IMG/VR virus record: IMGVR_UViG_3300045971_000277
Span: 1-64,000 of that record
Strand: one strand, 5' to 3'
Origin: a virus
DNA: 64,000 nt
Shown here: positions 17,062 through 25,010 of the stretch, in pieces
Position numbering within the stretch: the first letter of the stretch is position 1
Layout of the letters: each line of letters begins with the position of its first letter
Notes under the pieces: generated by a model
The model's database searches: none
Told to the model about the DNA's origin: nothing
What the model saw: the letters and a program-made list of their open reading frames with translations, nothing else
Made by a program: the position numbers and the translations under genes

Positions 17062-19111
17062 TCTCAACATAGGTAATTACGAGAATAACGACGAGAGTAT
17101 AGATGACTTCTTACTCAATTTCTCGCTCCGTGTCCAGCAAGCTACCCGTATCGCGCCTGCGCCGGAAGAGAAAGACGAAGACTTAAAGTGGGTACGTGAG
17201 CCAGCGCCGAACGCAATCCAGTGGACCGTAGGCCGCAATTGGCTCAACAACCCATCGACGTATAAGTATCAGCGCCAGTATCAAGTCATCCGCGATTTCT
17301 TCGAACTGTATTGCCCGATCTGCAATCCACTAGACCACGAGTCTCGTGATTGCTGGGGCAAGACGCAGATGTATCTCGAGGATGAGGTACTGCTGGAGTG
17401 GAACCCGGCTGAACGCGACGACGTATGCCCAAAGTGCCGGTCGACTCGTAAAGAGTTCGTCGACGATGGCATGTTCAATAACTACAACCAGTTGCACGGT
17501 GTGGTCGGCATGAGAGGTGGCAAGACTGCCACGACCTCTATCATCGCTACGTATTTCGAACATCGCCTCTATAATATCCACTACGAGACTGAGGGTGGTA
17601 TATCGATTGCGCTCCAGCAGCTGCCGGGCCAGCCGTTCGACGTTACTTTCATCGCCTCGTCTGACATCCAGTCGCAAGATACGATTTGGGCTCACTATAT
17701 AGCGCGTCGCCGCCAATCACCGTGGCTGCAGCGTTATATATCGTGGATTAAGAAAGGTGAAGCAGCTGCGCCTAAACTACCTGGGGTCAAGTCCAATGTA
17801 TATGAAGAGCTAGAAAAGTCGATTACGAACGGCCATTTGAACGTAACGTTCGGGTCAATGAATAGTAACTCGTCCGGTCTAGCTGGGCGTACTCGCCTTG
17901 CTGCATTTATCGACGAATTATCGCGCTTCCAAAATACCGAATCGCGTATGTCAGCCGATGAAGCTTACCGCGTTCTTGAAAACTCGCTCGCTACGGTACG
18001 GACAATGGCGGCCAAGTCTGGCCTGCCGTCCTACCTTGGCCTGATGGGCTCGATTTCATCGCCGATCTCGATCGAAGACAAGGCAATGCGGCTGTGGTTC
18101 CAGTCGCCCGATATTAAGCGCATGTATGCGTTTAAATATCCGACGTGGCTGTTCAATCCATTCATCACCCGAGCCGATCTTGATGACGCGTTTATTAAGG
18201 ACTATGTAGGTGCGAAGCGCGACTTCGGCGCGGATCCGCCGGCCGCCACGTCTCCGCTGATCGAGGATGAAGAGCATTTTAGACGGCAGACGATTGCGCC
18301 AGACTTAAAGCCGACGACGCGAATCGAGTACTACGTCAAGACAGACAAGGTGGGTAACCAGTATAAGGCGGCCCGCGCATTGTCGACCGACTTTGACTCG
18401 CAGGTTGAACGCTTCGTCGTGTTTGACGCTGGCCTGACGTTCGACACGTTCGCTGGCGCCGCTGCCCATGGTGAGTGGGTTGAGACCGAGGAAGGTCCGG
18501 TCTGGATGACGATTTTCGATTGGATTCTACGGGTGCTACCAGAGAAACATCCAGTCCGTATGGATGTGTGGTTTGATTCTGTCCTAGACATCATTAAGAT
18601 ACATAAAGTAAAGCAACGAATCGCACGGGTTGAGTTTGACCGATGGAACTCAGCCCATCTGATCCAAAGCATCCGCGATATGTCAGTACCAGCTGAGCAT
18701 AAGGGTACGGTCGTCACGGACTTCGTTAAGTTCGTGGCCGATGCTAATATGGGTAAGGTGCGCCTACTACCACCGCTCGAGGATGACCATAAGGTCGAGC
18801 CACACCTGATGAGTCCAGCCGGTACCGTGTTCTATGAAATGGCCCGGATGGAGCGGTCGCCGGACTTGCGTAAAATCTTTAACCCGAAGAAGGGTGAGCG
18901 GATCGGCTGGAACTCAGACGACGTCGCACAGTGCGTCGTCCATGCCCACCGTATGGTGCAGGAGGTTATTGCTGTGGACCAGCACGGTGCCCATAATTCT
19001 CCAGAGATGCGCCTGCGTAACGAAACCGTGGGTGGGGCATCGTGGGCACGTGGCAGGGGTGGTGGCCGGGTCTTTGTACCTAAACAGAATATAGGAACGC
19101 GAGGTTGGTGA
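17048..19111 (+). CDS. large terminase subunit (TerL)
   Basis: The 687-aa DNA-packaging motor: ATPase plus nuclease that cuts and pumps genome DNA into proheads. ATPase motifs: Walker A GMRGGKTA at about 154-161, Walker B AAFIDE at about 285-290 with the catalytic Glu, and coupling motif GSISSP at about 334-339. The RNase H-like nuclease follows: FDAG at about 459-462, FDRWNS at about 530-535, and a late SDDVAQC with paired Asp. An N-terminal zinc site (CPIC at 89-92 and CPKC at 127-130) is inserted before the ATPase, which is not universal in TerL. The stop overlaps the next ATG (TGATG). No intein here, unlike portal and protease. Confidence 0.95.
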   Translation: MAANNLNIGNYENNDESIDDFLLNFSLRVQQATRIAPAPEEKDEDLKWVREPAPNAIQWTVGRNWLNNPSTYKYQRQYQVIRDFFELYCPICNPLDHESRDCWGKTQMYLEDEVLLEWNPAERDDVCPKCRSTRKEFVDDGMFNNYNQLHGVVGMRGGKTATTSIIATYFEHRLYNIHYETEGGISIALQQLPGQPFDVTFIASSDIQSQDTIWAHYIARRRQSPWLQRYISWIKKGEAAAPKLPGVKSNVYEELEKSITNGHLNVTFGSMNSNSSGLAGRTRLAAFIDELSRFQNTESRMSADEAYRVLENSLATVRTMAAKSGLPSYLGLMGSISSPISIEDKAMRLWFQSPDIKRMYAFKYPTWLFNPFITRADLDDAFIKDYVGAKRDFGADPPAATSPLIEDEEHFRRQTIAPDLKPTTRIEYYVKTDKVGNQYKAARALSTDFDSQVERFVVFDAGLTFDTFAGAAAHGEWVETEEGPVWMTIFDWILRVLPEKHPVRMDVWFDSVLDIIKIHKVKQRIARVEFDRWNSAHLIQSIRDMSVPAEHKGTVVTDFVKFVADANMGKVRLLPPLEDDHKVEPHLMSPAGTVFYEMARMERSPDLRKIFNPKKGERIGWNSDDVAQCVVHAHRMVQEVIAVDQHGAHNSPEMRLRNETVGGASWARGRGGGRVFVPKQNIGTRGW

Positions 19112-21207
19112 TGCGGCCGTACTACATTAGGCGTGCTGCCGTTGACATCGTCACGGAGCCAGAAGCAAAATCGACGCAGCCGTCGGGTAAGCTATCGCCC
19201 GAGACAGAGTATCCAGCGGGTGAGCAGTCGTCGTCGCAGTCCGGCGCCCCGTCTACAATGAAGGGCCTGCCACTGGTCGCGGAGTCTGACACGATAACAT
19301 TAGCCGATGTGGTGCGGATGGCCGAGATTGGTCAGGACTTAGATGACCTGACGACATCGCCGCCACCGCAGGGCGATTCCAAGATGACGTCAGTCCACAA
19401 TCAGGGTGATTCATATACGAATGACAACACGGGCGAAGGCACGATCCACATGGGCGCGATCGGGTCGAAGCCGTCGACGTATCCACCGCATTCGTCCGGC
19501 GACGGTCCGCTAGGTGAGCGGTTCGACGACACCGACGACATTATCGTGCACGCCACGGTCGGCACTGGTCGGGATCCGTATCGGGTTGGGTCGCTGTATT
19601 CATATAACGAACTGATACCGCAGCACCAGCATGAAGTTGATATTAACTGGAAGCGCCGCCGTGGCCGCCACTTCATGTGGTTACGTACATCGATGCGCCT
19701 GCCGGAGTTGCTATCAGAGTCACGTGAATGGTACGACAAGAACCGCGATAGCAAGTGGAAGATTGCGGATCGCGAGCGTGTCGTTGATCTAGCCGAAGTC
19801 TTCATGAAAGGTGCGACCGTCACACCGCTGTTGGTGTCACCCGTAGGTGAGGTCAACGGTGGGCTATGGGAAGGCTACCACAGGCTGAACGCACTTGATA
19901 TATTGGCGGCCCAGTCTGTACCGGTGCTGATGAAGGTTGACCTGCGTGACACCGACTGGAAGATCAAGCTAGCCGATGAGCAGCGTGAGCCGTGGGTCGC
20001 GGTTGACCTTGACGGCACCATATTGAACGAGGGGCCACACGAGGGCGACGGACGGCCTCCGCTGGGTGAGCCGTTCCCGGGTGCCAAGGAAGTCCTACAG
20101 AGCTTCATGGATCAAGGTTACCGCGTATCGATCTGGACTGCACGTCAGTATTTCGAAGACGACGACAGCGAAGGCGCTGAATGGCAGGCCGAGATTGATA
20201 AGCACCTCAAGTATCACCAAATCCCGTATAGTGACATCTACGTCGGCAAGAAGCCACCTGCGGACGCCTTTATTGACAACAAGGCTATACATTTCGATGG
20301 TAGTTGGCCCGATATGGCCAAGCAGACCGAGATGATGCTGCGCCAGGGTCACATCCGGATGATGGCGAAGAAGCACACTGGATGTTTCATTGGTCTGACG
20401 GTACCGGCGAAGGCCGCGAGTGCTCTGGCGGTCGAAGGCGGCGAGTCCGCTGATAGTATGCACGTCACGATGTTTTATCAGAAGGGCGTGACGGACGAAG
20501 AGGCGGCCAAGATAGAAGAAATTTGGACTGAACTATGGGATCAGTATCGGCCGCTACGGATCAAGCTAAGCAAGACTGATGTATTTGATGCGAGTGAGCA
20601 TTCGGACAATAAGGAAGTCTTAATCTGCCCGATTGACAGCGATGATATTCAAGAGCTGCACTCAACGCTGTTGGAGCGTATCGAGTCGGCCGGAATCGAG
20701 CTGCGACAGAGCTTCCCCGACTATAAGCCGCATGTGACGCTAAAGTATTTAGATGATGGTGAAGAGTATCCGGATCACATTGATCATGTTAGCTTTGAAA
20801 TCGATCAATATGAGTTTGATCCAGGTAGTGGTGTCGAGAAGGAAGCCCATGACGGCACCTTCTCGATATCGGACGACGCGGCAGATTCGTATACCGATGT
20901 TGACGGTTCCCGTGGCGACCTGTCGGTTGATCGGGCTCCGTCGACCGAACATCTGAAGCGTGGGGCGGTGGAGTTTAAGTGGCTGAAGACCGAGGGAATA
21001 AACAAATCATACATCTGCATGGTAGGTGATGAAAGGGTTGGATACGCTACCGGAGCAAGGCTGTTAGGCCAGATGGAAAATAAGCCGTGGGCTGCATATA
21101 AGATAGTAAAGGGATGCGAGATATTTATTGGTCACTACGCTACGGTATTCAAGGGTGGCGACCGTGGTGCCGCGCATGCAATTGAGGCGACATACACGAA
21201 GCGCTAG
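19111..21207 (+). CDS. ParB/Srx-like + HAD phosphatase + 2H phosphoesterase fusion
   Basis: A 698-aa fusion. Residues 1-150 are disordered. About 190-285 is a ParB/sulfiredoxin-like fold with the signature GYHRLNAL preceded by PLLVSP. About 295-400 is a HAD hydrolase: DLDGT nucleophile motif at 299-303, Thr in SIWTAR, Lys in VGKKP and the acidic motif AFIDNKAIHFDG. About 420-560 is a 2H phosphoesterase: HVT at about 451-453 and again at about 541-543 (KPHVTLKYL), the two HxT motifs that act on 2',3'-cyclic phosphates or similar linkages. The C-terminal 80 residues are unassigned. HAD plus 2H resembles nucleic-acid end-healing chemistry, and 2H enzymes also include phage proteins that destroy cyclic-nucleotide defence signals. 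The start is the ATG overlapping the TerL stop, with GAGG upstream. Confidence 0.85.
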   Translation: MRPYYIRRAAVDIVTEPEAKSTQPSGKLSPETEYPAGEQSSSQSGAPSTMKGLPLVAESDTITLADVVRMAEIGQDLDDLTTSPPPQGDSKMTSVHNQGDSYTNDNTGEGTIHMGAIGSKPSTYPPHSSGDGPLGERFDDTDDIIVHATVGTGRDPYRVGSLYSYNELIPQHQHEVDINWKRRRGRHFMWLRTSMRLPELLSESREWYDKNRDSKWKIADRERVVDLAEVFMKGATVTPLLVSPVGEVNGGLWEGYHRLNALDILAAQSVPVLMKVDLRDTDWKIKLADEQREPWVAVDLDGTILNEGPHEGDGRPPLGEPFPGAKEVLQSFMDQGYRVSIWTARQYFEDDDSEGAEWQAEIDKHLKYHQIPYSDIYVGKKPPADAFIDNKAIHFDGSWPDMAKQTEMMLRQGHIRMMAKKHTGCFIGLTVPAKAASALAVEGGESADSMHVTMFYQKGVTDEEAAKIEEIWTELWDQYRPLRIKLSKTDVFDASEHSDNKEVLICPIDSDDIQELHSTLLERIESAGIELRQSFPDYKPHVTLKYLDDGEEYPDHIDHVSFEIDQYEFDPGSGVEKEAHDGTFSISDDAADSYTDVDGSRGDLSVDRAPSTEHLKRGAVEFKWLKTEGINKSYICMVGDERVGYATGARLLGQMENKPWAAYKIVKGCEIFIGHYATVFKGGDRGAAHAIEATYTKR

Positions 21208-21255
21208 TCCACATATTATTACGAAATAGGGTCACCAACCTATTATTAAGGTAGC

Positions 21256-24200
21256 ATGAGCATCGAGATTTTTGGATCGTATGGCAACCCGCGCCAGCAG
21301 GCAGCGAAGCCCAGCAATATGCCGGGTGGTCTAACGGCGACGCAGACGGAGCAATTGGCATCGCGTTTTGAAACAATGATGCCAAGCATCACGTCTGGTG
21401 CGGCCGATCCTAGCCGGATTCAGAAGCTATTCACCGACACCCTACCGAAGGGTGCCAATTGGGATCCGCGTACGTCCAAGACTGCCCAGATGGGATCTAA
21501 CATCTCTGGTATGGGTGGCAGTAGCGGCGGCAAGACAATGATGACGAACCAACGGCCTTACCAGCCTGAGTTCGAATGTTACCTACATGGGACTACATTG
21601 TCGTACATGGACGGCACTACAGTCGAAATCCAAAATGCTAAAGTAGGCGATAAAGTTTTGGATAAGCTTGGACATATCCAAACCGTTGAACGCTGGTGGT
21701 GTAGTGGTAATCCAGAAGAATTAATGGAAATTATGTTGTGGGGTGGAGTGAAGTTATACTCTACTACCAACCATAATCACCATGTATTTAAGATGCCGCG
21801 TGAATGTCCGACGGGCTGCGGACTACAGCACTTCCACAATAAACGATACGGGGCGCAGCATTTTGGTGGCGTCGGCACGAATCAAGTGACGATGCCGAAG
21901 CAGTATTTCAAGATTGAAAAGCTACCGGCTGGCGAGATAGTGCAGGGTGATTATCTCATGATGCCGCGTAAGTTTGACGAAATCGAGACGGATGTAACGC
22001 CAGATCGAGCCCGTCTTCTTGGCTATTATATAGCAGAAGGTGATGCGGCAGGCGGCAATGGCATTCAATTTACCTTTGGTTCGCATGAATTAGATACACT
22101 AGTAAAAGATACCGTAGCGATTCTAAGCTCTGAGTTTAATGTGGCTGCGGGGATGTCTGATCGTCGGACGCACGCGAGGCCAGCAAACGCCATAACGATT
22201 AGAAGCTCTACTACCAGCGCACGAGCTGCTGCGGAATGGTTTATACGACACGGTGGCCAATATTGTTATACGAAGCGGCTGTCGGCTGATGTGATGCGAT
22301 GGCCGCTTGTCTTGAAGGAAGAGTTAGTGCGTGGCATGTATCGTGGCGATGGCAGCCAGTTCTATGTCAAAACCGAGAAGGATGGCTACGTCAGCTACAG
22401 ATTCGATTGTACTTATACGACGACGTCAAAGCAACTTGCGTCACAGCTACAGTTAGTACTGGCCCAGCTTGGCATTTTTGCTAAGATTAAACATAAGAAG
22501 GCTAAAAAGCGTGAGACTGGCATCAATGAATCAGATTGTTATGTTCTTATATCGCGCGCCGATCATGGTGGCAGGCTTGCCGACTTAGTATGGGGCGAGG
22601 ATTCGCTATTTAAGTCGGACTCGTCTGCGCCGACTGAATCACACTACTTAGTTGATGCCGATTACATTTACATAGAAGTAAAGTCGGCTAAGGTCGTTCA
22701 GAATGATCAACCCGTATATAACTTAACGGTATCGGGCGATCACTCATATCTTGTCTACAATGTAGGCACATATAACTCGCCCGACCGCCAACAGTATCCG
22801 GTCCACCGCATCCTAGCCAATCGATACTGGCGCCTGTTCTATAAGATGGACCCGGTCATCGGCAACTGCATCGACATGTACGGCGACATGCCGTGGTCGC
22901 CGTTTAAGCTGACCGGTCCAGGCGTCGAGGGCTCCATCCTAAATACGATGGAGGCTACGGCCCAAGAGTCAGGGCTGATGCACACGCTACCGGCGATGAC
23001 GAAGGAATTCTTCATCACGGGCGAGGCAATTCCCCACCACTTCTTTGACGACGCCAAGGGGTATTGGACCTATATAGCCCTACACAATCCAGACCAGCTG
23101 GAAGTGATCGACGCGCCATTTATCAAGATGGACCCCATCATGGAGTTCGTGCCGGATGACCGGCTTCGGTCCATTATGGGCTCCAATCATCCAGCGCTGC
23201 GTAAGGTGCGAGATCAGATGCCGCCGCAGCTGCAGTCGCTGCTGCAGGCTCGTCAAAATATACCGCTATCCAACATCAACGCGACCTTTATCCCGCGTAA
23301 GCTACATCCGTACGATACGCGTGGTACATCAATCTTCTCCCGCCTCTGGCGTATCTTCATGTATGAGGACGCCATATTTAATGCGAGTATCCAGACGGCC
23401 CGTCGCCACGCTGGCCCGCTTAAGGTCGCCAAGTTAGGTAATGCACAGACCGGTTGGATCCCGGGCCCAGAGCACGAGGCAAAGCTCTTGCAGCTTCTGG
23501 CCCAGGCCGAGCTTGACCCGCATGCATGGCTCGTCTACCACTATGGTATCGCGTTCGAAACGGTCGGCACAACCGACCGTATGATGACGATTAACCGTGA
23601 ATGGGAAATCATCGAGCGTATCAAGTTGGTCGCGCTTGGCATCTCTAAGAGCTTCCTCACGGGCGAGGTAACATATGCATCAGCCGCTACCGGCTTGCAG
23701 GTCTTCTTGCAGCGTCTCAAAGCACTGCGCAATTTCTTTGAACAAAAGTACATTATCCCGAAGTTTTTCCTACCGCTTGCTGAAATTAATGGCTGGATTC
23801 GTCGATCGCCTGCTGAAATCCAACATCAGTTCCGCATTAAGCGAAGCCATCAAGAACTCCTAAATGAGCAGCGCTACATCGTACCCAAGATTGTGTGGGA
23901 GAAGTCGCTAGACCCAGCGATCGATCAGGCACTTGTGACCGCTATGCAGGCGCTCGAGAACATGGGAGTCAAGTTTAGCAAGACGACCAAGATGGCGACG
24001 GTCGGAATCGCGTTCGAAGAGGAAGCTCGCAAGATCGCTCAGGAAGAGCAATTTGAGCGCCAGTTCCTGCCGAAGCTCCCGTCACAGCAGCCGCCCGAAG
24101 GTGGCGGTGGAGGCGGGGGTGGCGTCGGTGGCATGTCGGGCGGTCCAGAGCCGATGCCCGCGCCGGGTAATGAGGGCGATACGTCGGGCGCGGAGCAGGC

Positions 24201-24801
24201 CGGTGGCGGCACAGCTGGCCCGCCCGGTCCAACGCCGGAACCGGCTGCACTCAAGACGCAGGCGGGCGAAGGCAAGAAGACTGATGAGGTTCAGTCGATC
24301 GAATCGCACGAGCCCGGGTACGCGGAGAACACTAAGCTACTTCGGTCTAAGATTTGGCGTGACAATCGCTACGGCAATTGGGACGCGGAAGAGGCCGAAG
24401 ATATTATTGAACTTCTACATACGGCCACCACTGATTCTCCGTTCTGGACTAAGCTGAGCAAGGATCCAGAGTTCATGGCGGCGCTCAAGTCGGAAGAGCC
24501 CGGCGCGGTGTGGCACGAGATGGAGAAGTATCTGACGAAGTGTGGCTATCCAGACCAAGATCAGGATGAGCTATACGATATCTTGGTGGCCGAGAATGTG
24601 ATGCCGAAGCGTGACCTAGAACATCTGCAGGAGATCGAAAAGCAGATGGAGGCTGAATTTGTCGGTAGCGATCCAAACCTGCTGGTCGGCGCGTCGACAG
24701 CAGCTACCGGCAATCTCAGTGGTGACATTACTGAACGCCTCATGAAGGCCCGCAAGGCCAATGCGAAGGCGACGAAGCCTAAGTCGAAGAAGAGGAAATA
24801 G
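21256..24801 (+). CDS. portal protein precursor with intein
   Basis: A 1181-aa precursor. The mature product would be about 781 aa after removal of a 400-aa intein. The C-extein begins SPDRQQYPVHRILANRYW and continues with a portal-type body (GNCIDMYGDMPWSPFKL), a long helical central region, and after about residue 950 a poly-Gly linker and acidic C-terminal domain. The portal is the dodecameric ring through which TerL packages DNA; the call rests on this pattern and its place between terminase and prohead protease. The N-terminal 107 residues are disordered and contain KTAQMG at 75-80, a possible maturation site. AAGG lies 5 bases before the ATG. Confidence 0.85.
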   Translation: MSIEIFGSYGNPRQQAAKPSNMPGGLTATQTEQLASRFETMMPSITSGAADPSRIQKLFTDTLPKGANWDPRTSKTAQMGSNISGMGGSSGGKTMMTNQRPYQPEFECYLHGTTLSYMDGTTVEIQNAKVGDKVLDKLGHIQTVERWWCSGNPEELMEIMLWGGVKLYSTTNHNHHVFKMPRECPTGCGLQHFHNKRYGAQHFGGVGTNQVTMPKQYFKIEKLPAGEIVQGDYLMMPRKFDEIETDVTPDRARLLGYYIAEGDAAGGNGIQFTFGSHELDTLVKDTVAILSSEFNVAAGMSDRRTHARPANAITIRSSTTSARAAAEWFIRHGGQYCYTKRLSADVMRWPLVLKEELVRGMYRGDGSQFYVKTEKDGYVSYRFDCTYTTTSKQLASQLQLVLAQLGIFAKIKHKKAKKRETGINESDCYVLISRADHGGRLADLVWGEDSLFKSDSSAPTESHYLVDADYIYIEVKSAKVVQNDQPVYNLTVSGDHSYLVYNVGTYNSPDRQQYPVHRILANRYWRLFYKMDPVIGNCIDMYGDMPWSPFKLTGPGVEGSILNTMEATAQESGLMHTLPAMTKEFFITGEAIPHHFFDDAKGYWTYIALHNPDQLEVIDAPFIKMDPIMEFVPDDRLRSIMGSNHPALRKVRDQMPPQLQSLLQARQNIPLSNINATFIPRKLHPYDTRGTSIFSRLWRIFMYEDAIFNASIQTARRHAGPLKVAKLGNAQTGWIPGPEHEAKLLQLLAQAELDPHAWLVYHYGIAFETVGTTDRMMTINREWEIIERIKLVALGISKSFLTGEVTYASAATGLQVFLQRLKALRNFFEQKYIIPKFFLPLAEINGWIRRSPAEIQHQFRIKRSHQELLNEQRYIVPKIVWEKSLDPAIDQALVTAMQALENMGVKFSKTTKMATVGIAFEEEARKIAQEEQFERQFLPKLPSQQPPEGGGGGGGGVGGMSGGPEPMPAPGNEGDTSGAEQAGGGTAGPPGPTPEPAALKTQAGEGKKTDEVQSIESHEPGYAENTKLLRSKIWRDNRYGNWDAEEAEDIIELLHTATTDSPFWTKLSKDPEFMAALKSEEPGAVWHEMEKYLTKCGYPDQDQDELYDILVAENVMPKRDLEHLQEIEKQMEAEFVGSDPNLLVGASTAATGNLSGDITERLMKARKANAKATKPKSKKRK
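21577..22776 (+). mobile_element. LAGLIDADG intein in portal gene
   Basis: Residues 108-507 of the portal precursor. Block A starts with Cys (CYLHGTTLSYMDG). Block B has TTNHNHH (about 170-176). Two LAGLIDADG helices follow: RARLLGYYIAEGD (about 251-263) and ELVRGMYRGDGS (about 356-367). Block F reads VYNLTVSGDHSYLV and block G ends GTYN before Ser+1. All expected splicing residues are present (Cys1, B-block His, penultimate region, terminal Asn, Ser+1), though Tyr rather than His precedes the terminal Asn, which is atypical and may slow splicing. The homing endonuclease acidic residues (E at the first and D at the second motif) look intact. Confidence 0.92.
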
Positions 24802-24806
24802 GTAGT

Positions 24807-24848
24807 CTAGTAATATCTTTATATTACTAGCGTGTGAATAGAATTCAC
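24807..24848. promoter_or_regulatory. two adjacent intergenic hairpins
   Basis: The first is a perfect 10-bp stem (CTAGTAATAT / ATATTACTAG) with a CTTT loop directly after the portal stop. The second is a 6-bp stem (GTGAAT / ATTCAC) with a 3-base loop. No U-tract follows, so this is not a classical terminator; RNA processing or a regulator site is possible. The bases between and around (TAGCGTGTGA) recur before the repeat-fibre gene. Confidence 0.5.
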
Positions 24849-24887
24849 TATCAAGGAAGGTCGCTCCGCACGTGTATCCGAGGCTCT

Positions 24888-25010
24888 ATGGGTTTTCATA
24901 AAACTGGACTTGCCACATCGTTAGGTATCGTAGAGCAGCCTAAGCAGGCTGAGAAGCCACCGGAGTCAGTTGAAAAGCCCCAACCGAAGCAAGCACAGCC
25001 GGTTAAATAA
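24888..25010 (+). CDS. 40-aa Pro/Gln/Lys-rich small protein
   Basis: A short protein, MGFHKTGLATSLGIVEQPK followed by a Pro/Lys/Gln/Glu tail. GAGG lies 4 bases before the ATG, and its stop overlaps the protease start as TAATG, which supports real translation. No family recognised. Its place between portal and protease suggests a head-assembly helper. Confidence 0.6.
   Translation: MGFHKTGLATSLGIVEQPKQAEKPPESVEKPQPKQAQPVK

Noticed and set aside
24807-24830. Rho-independent terminator after portal
   Set aside because: The hairpin is perfect but AT-rich and not followed by a U-tract, and the downstream small gene is coupled to the protease gene. Kept as an unspecified regulatory hairpin.
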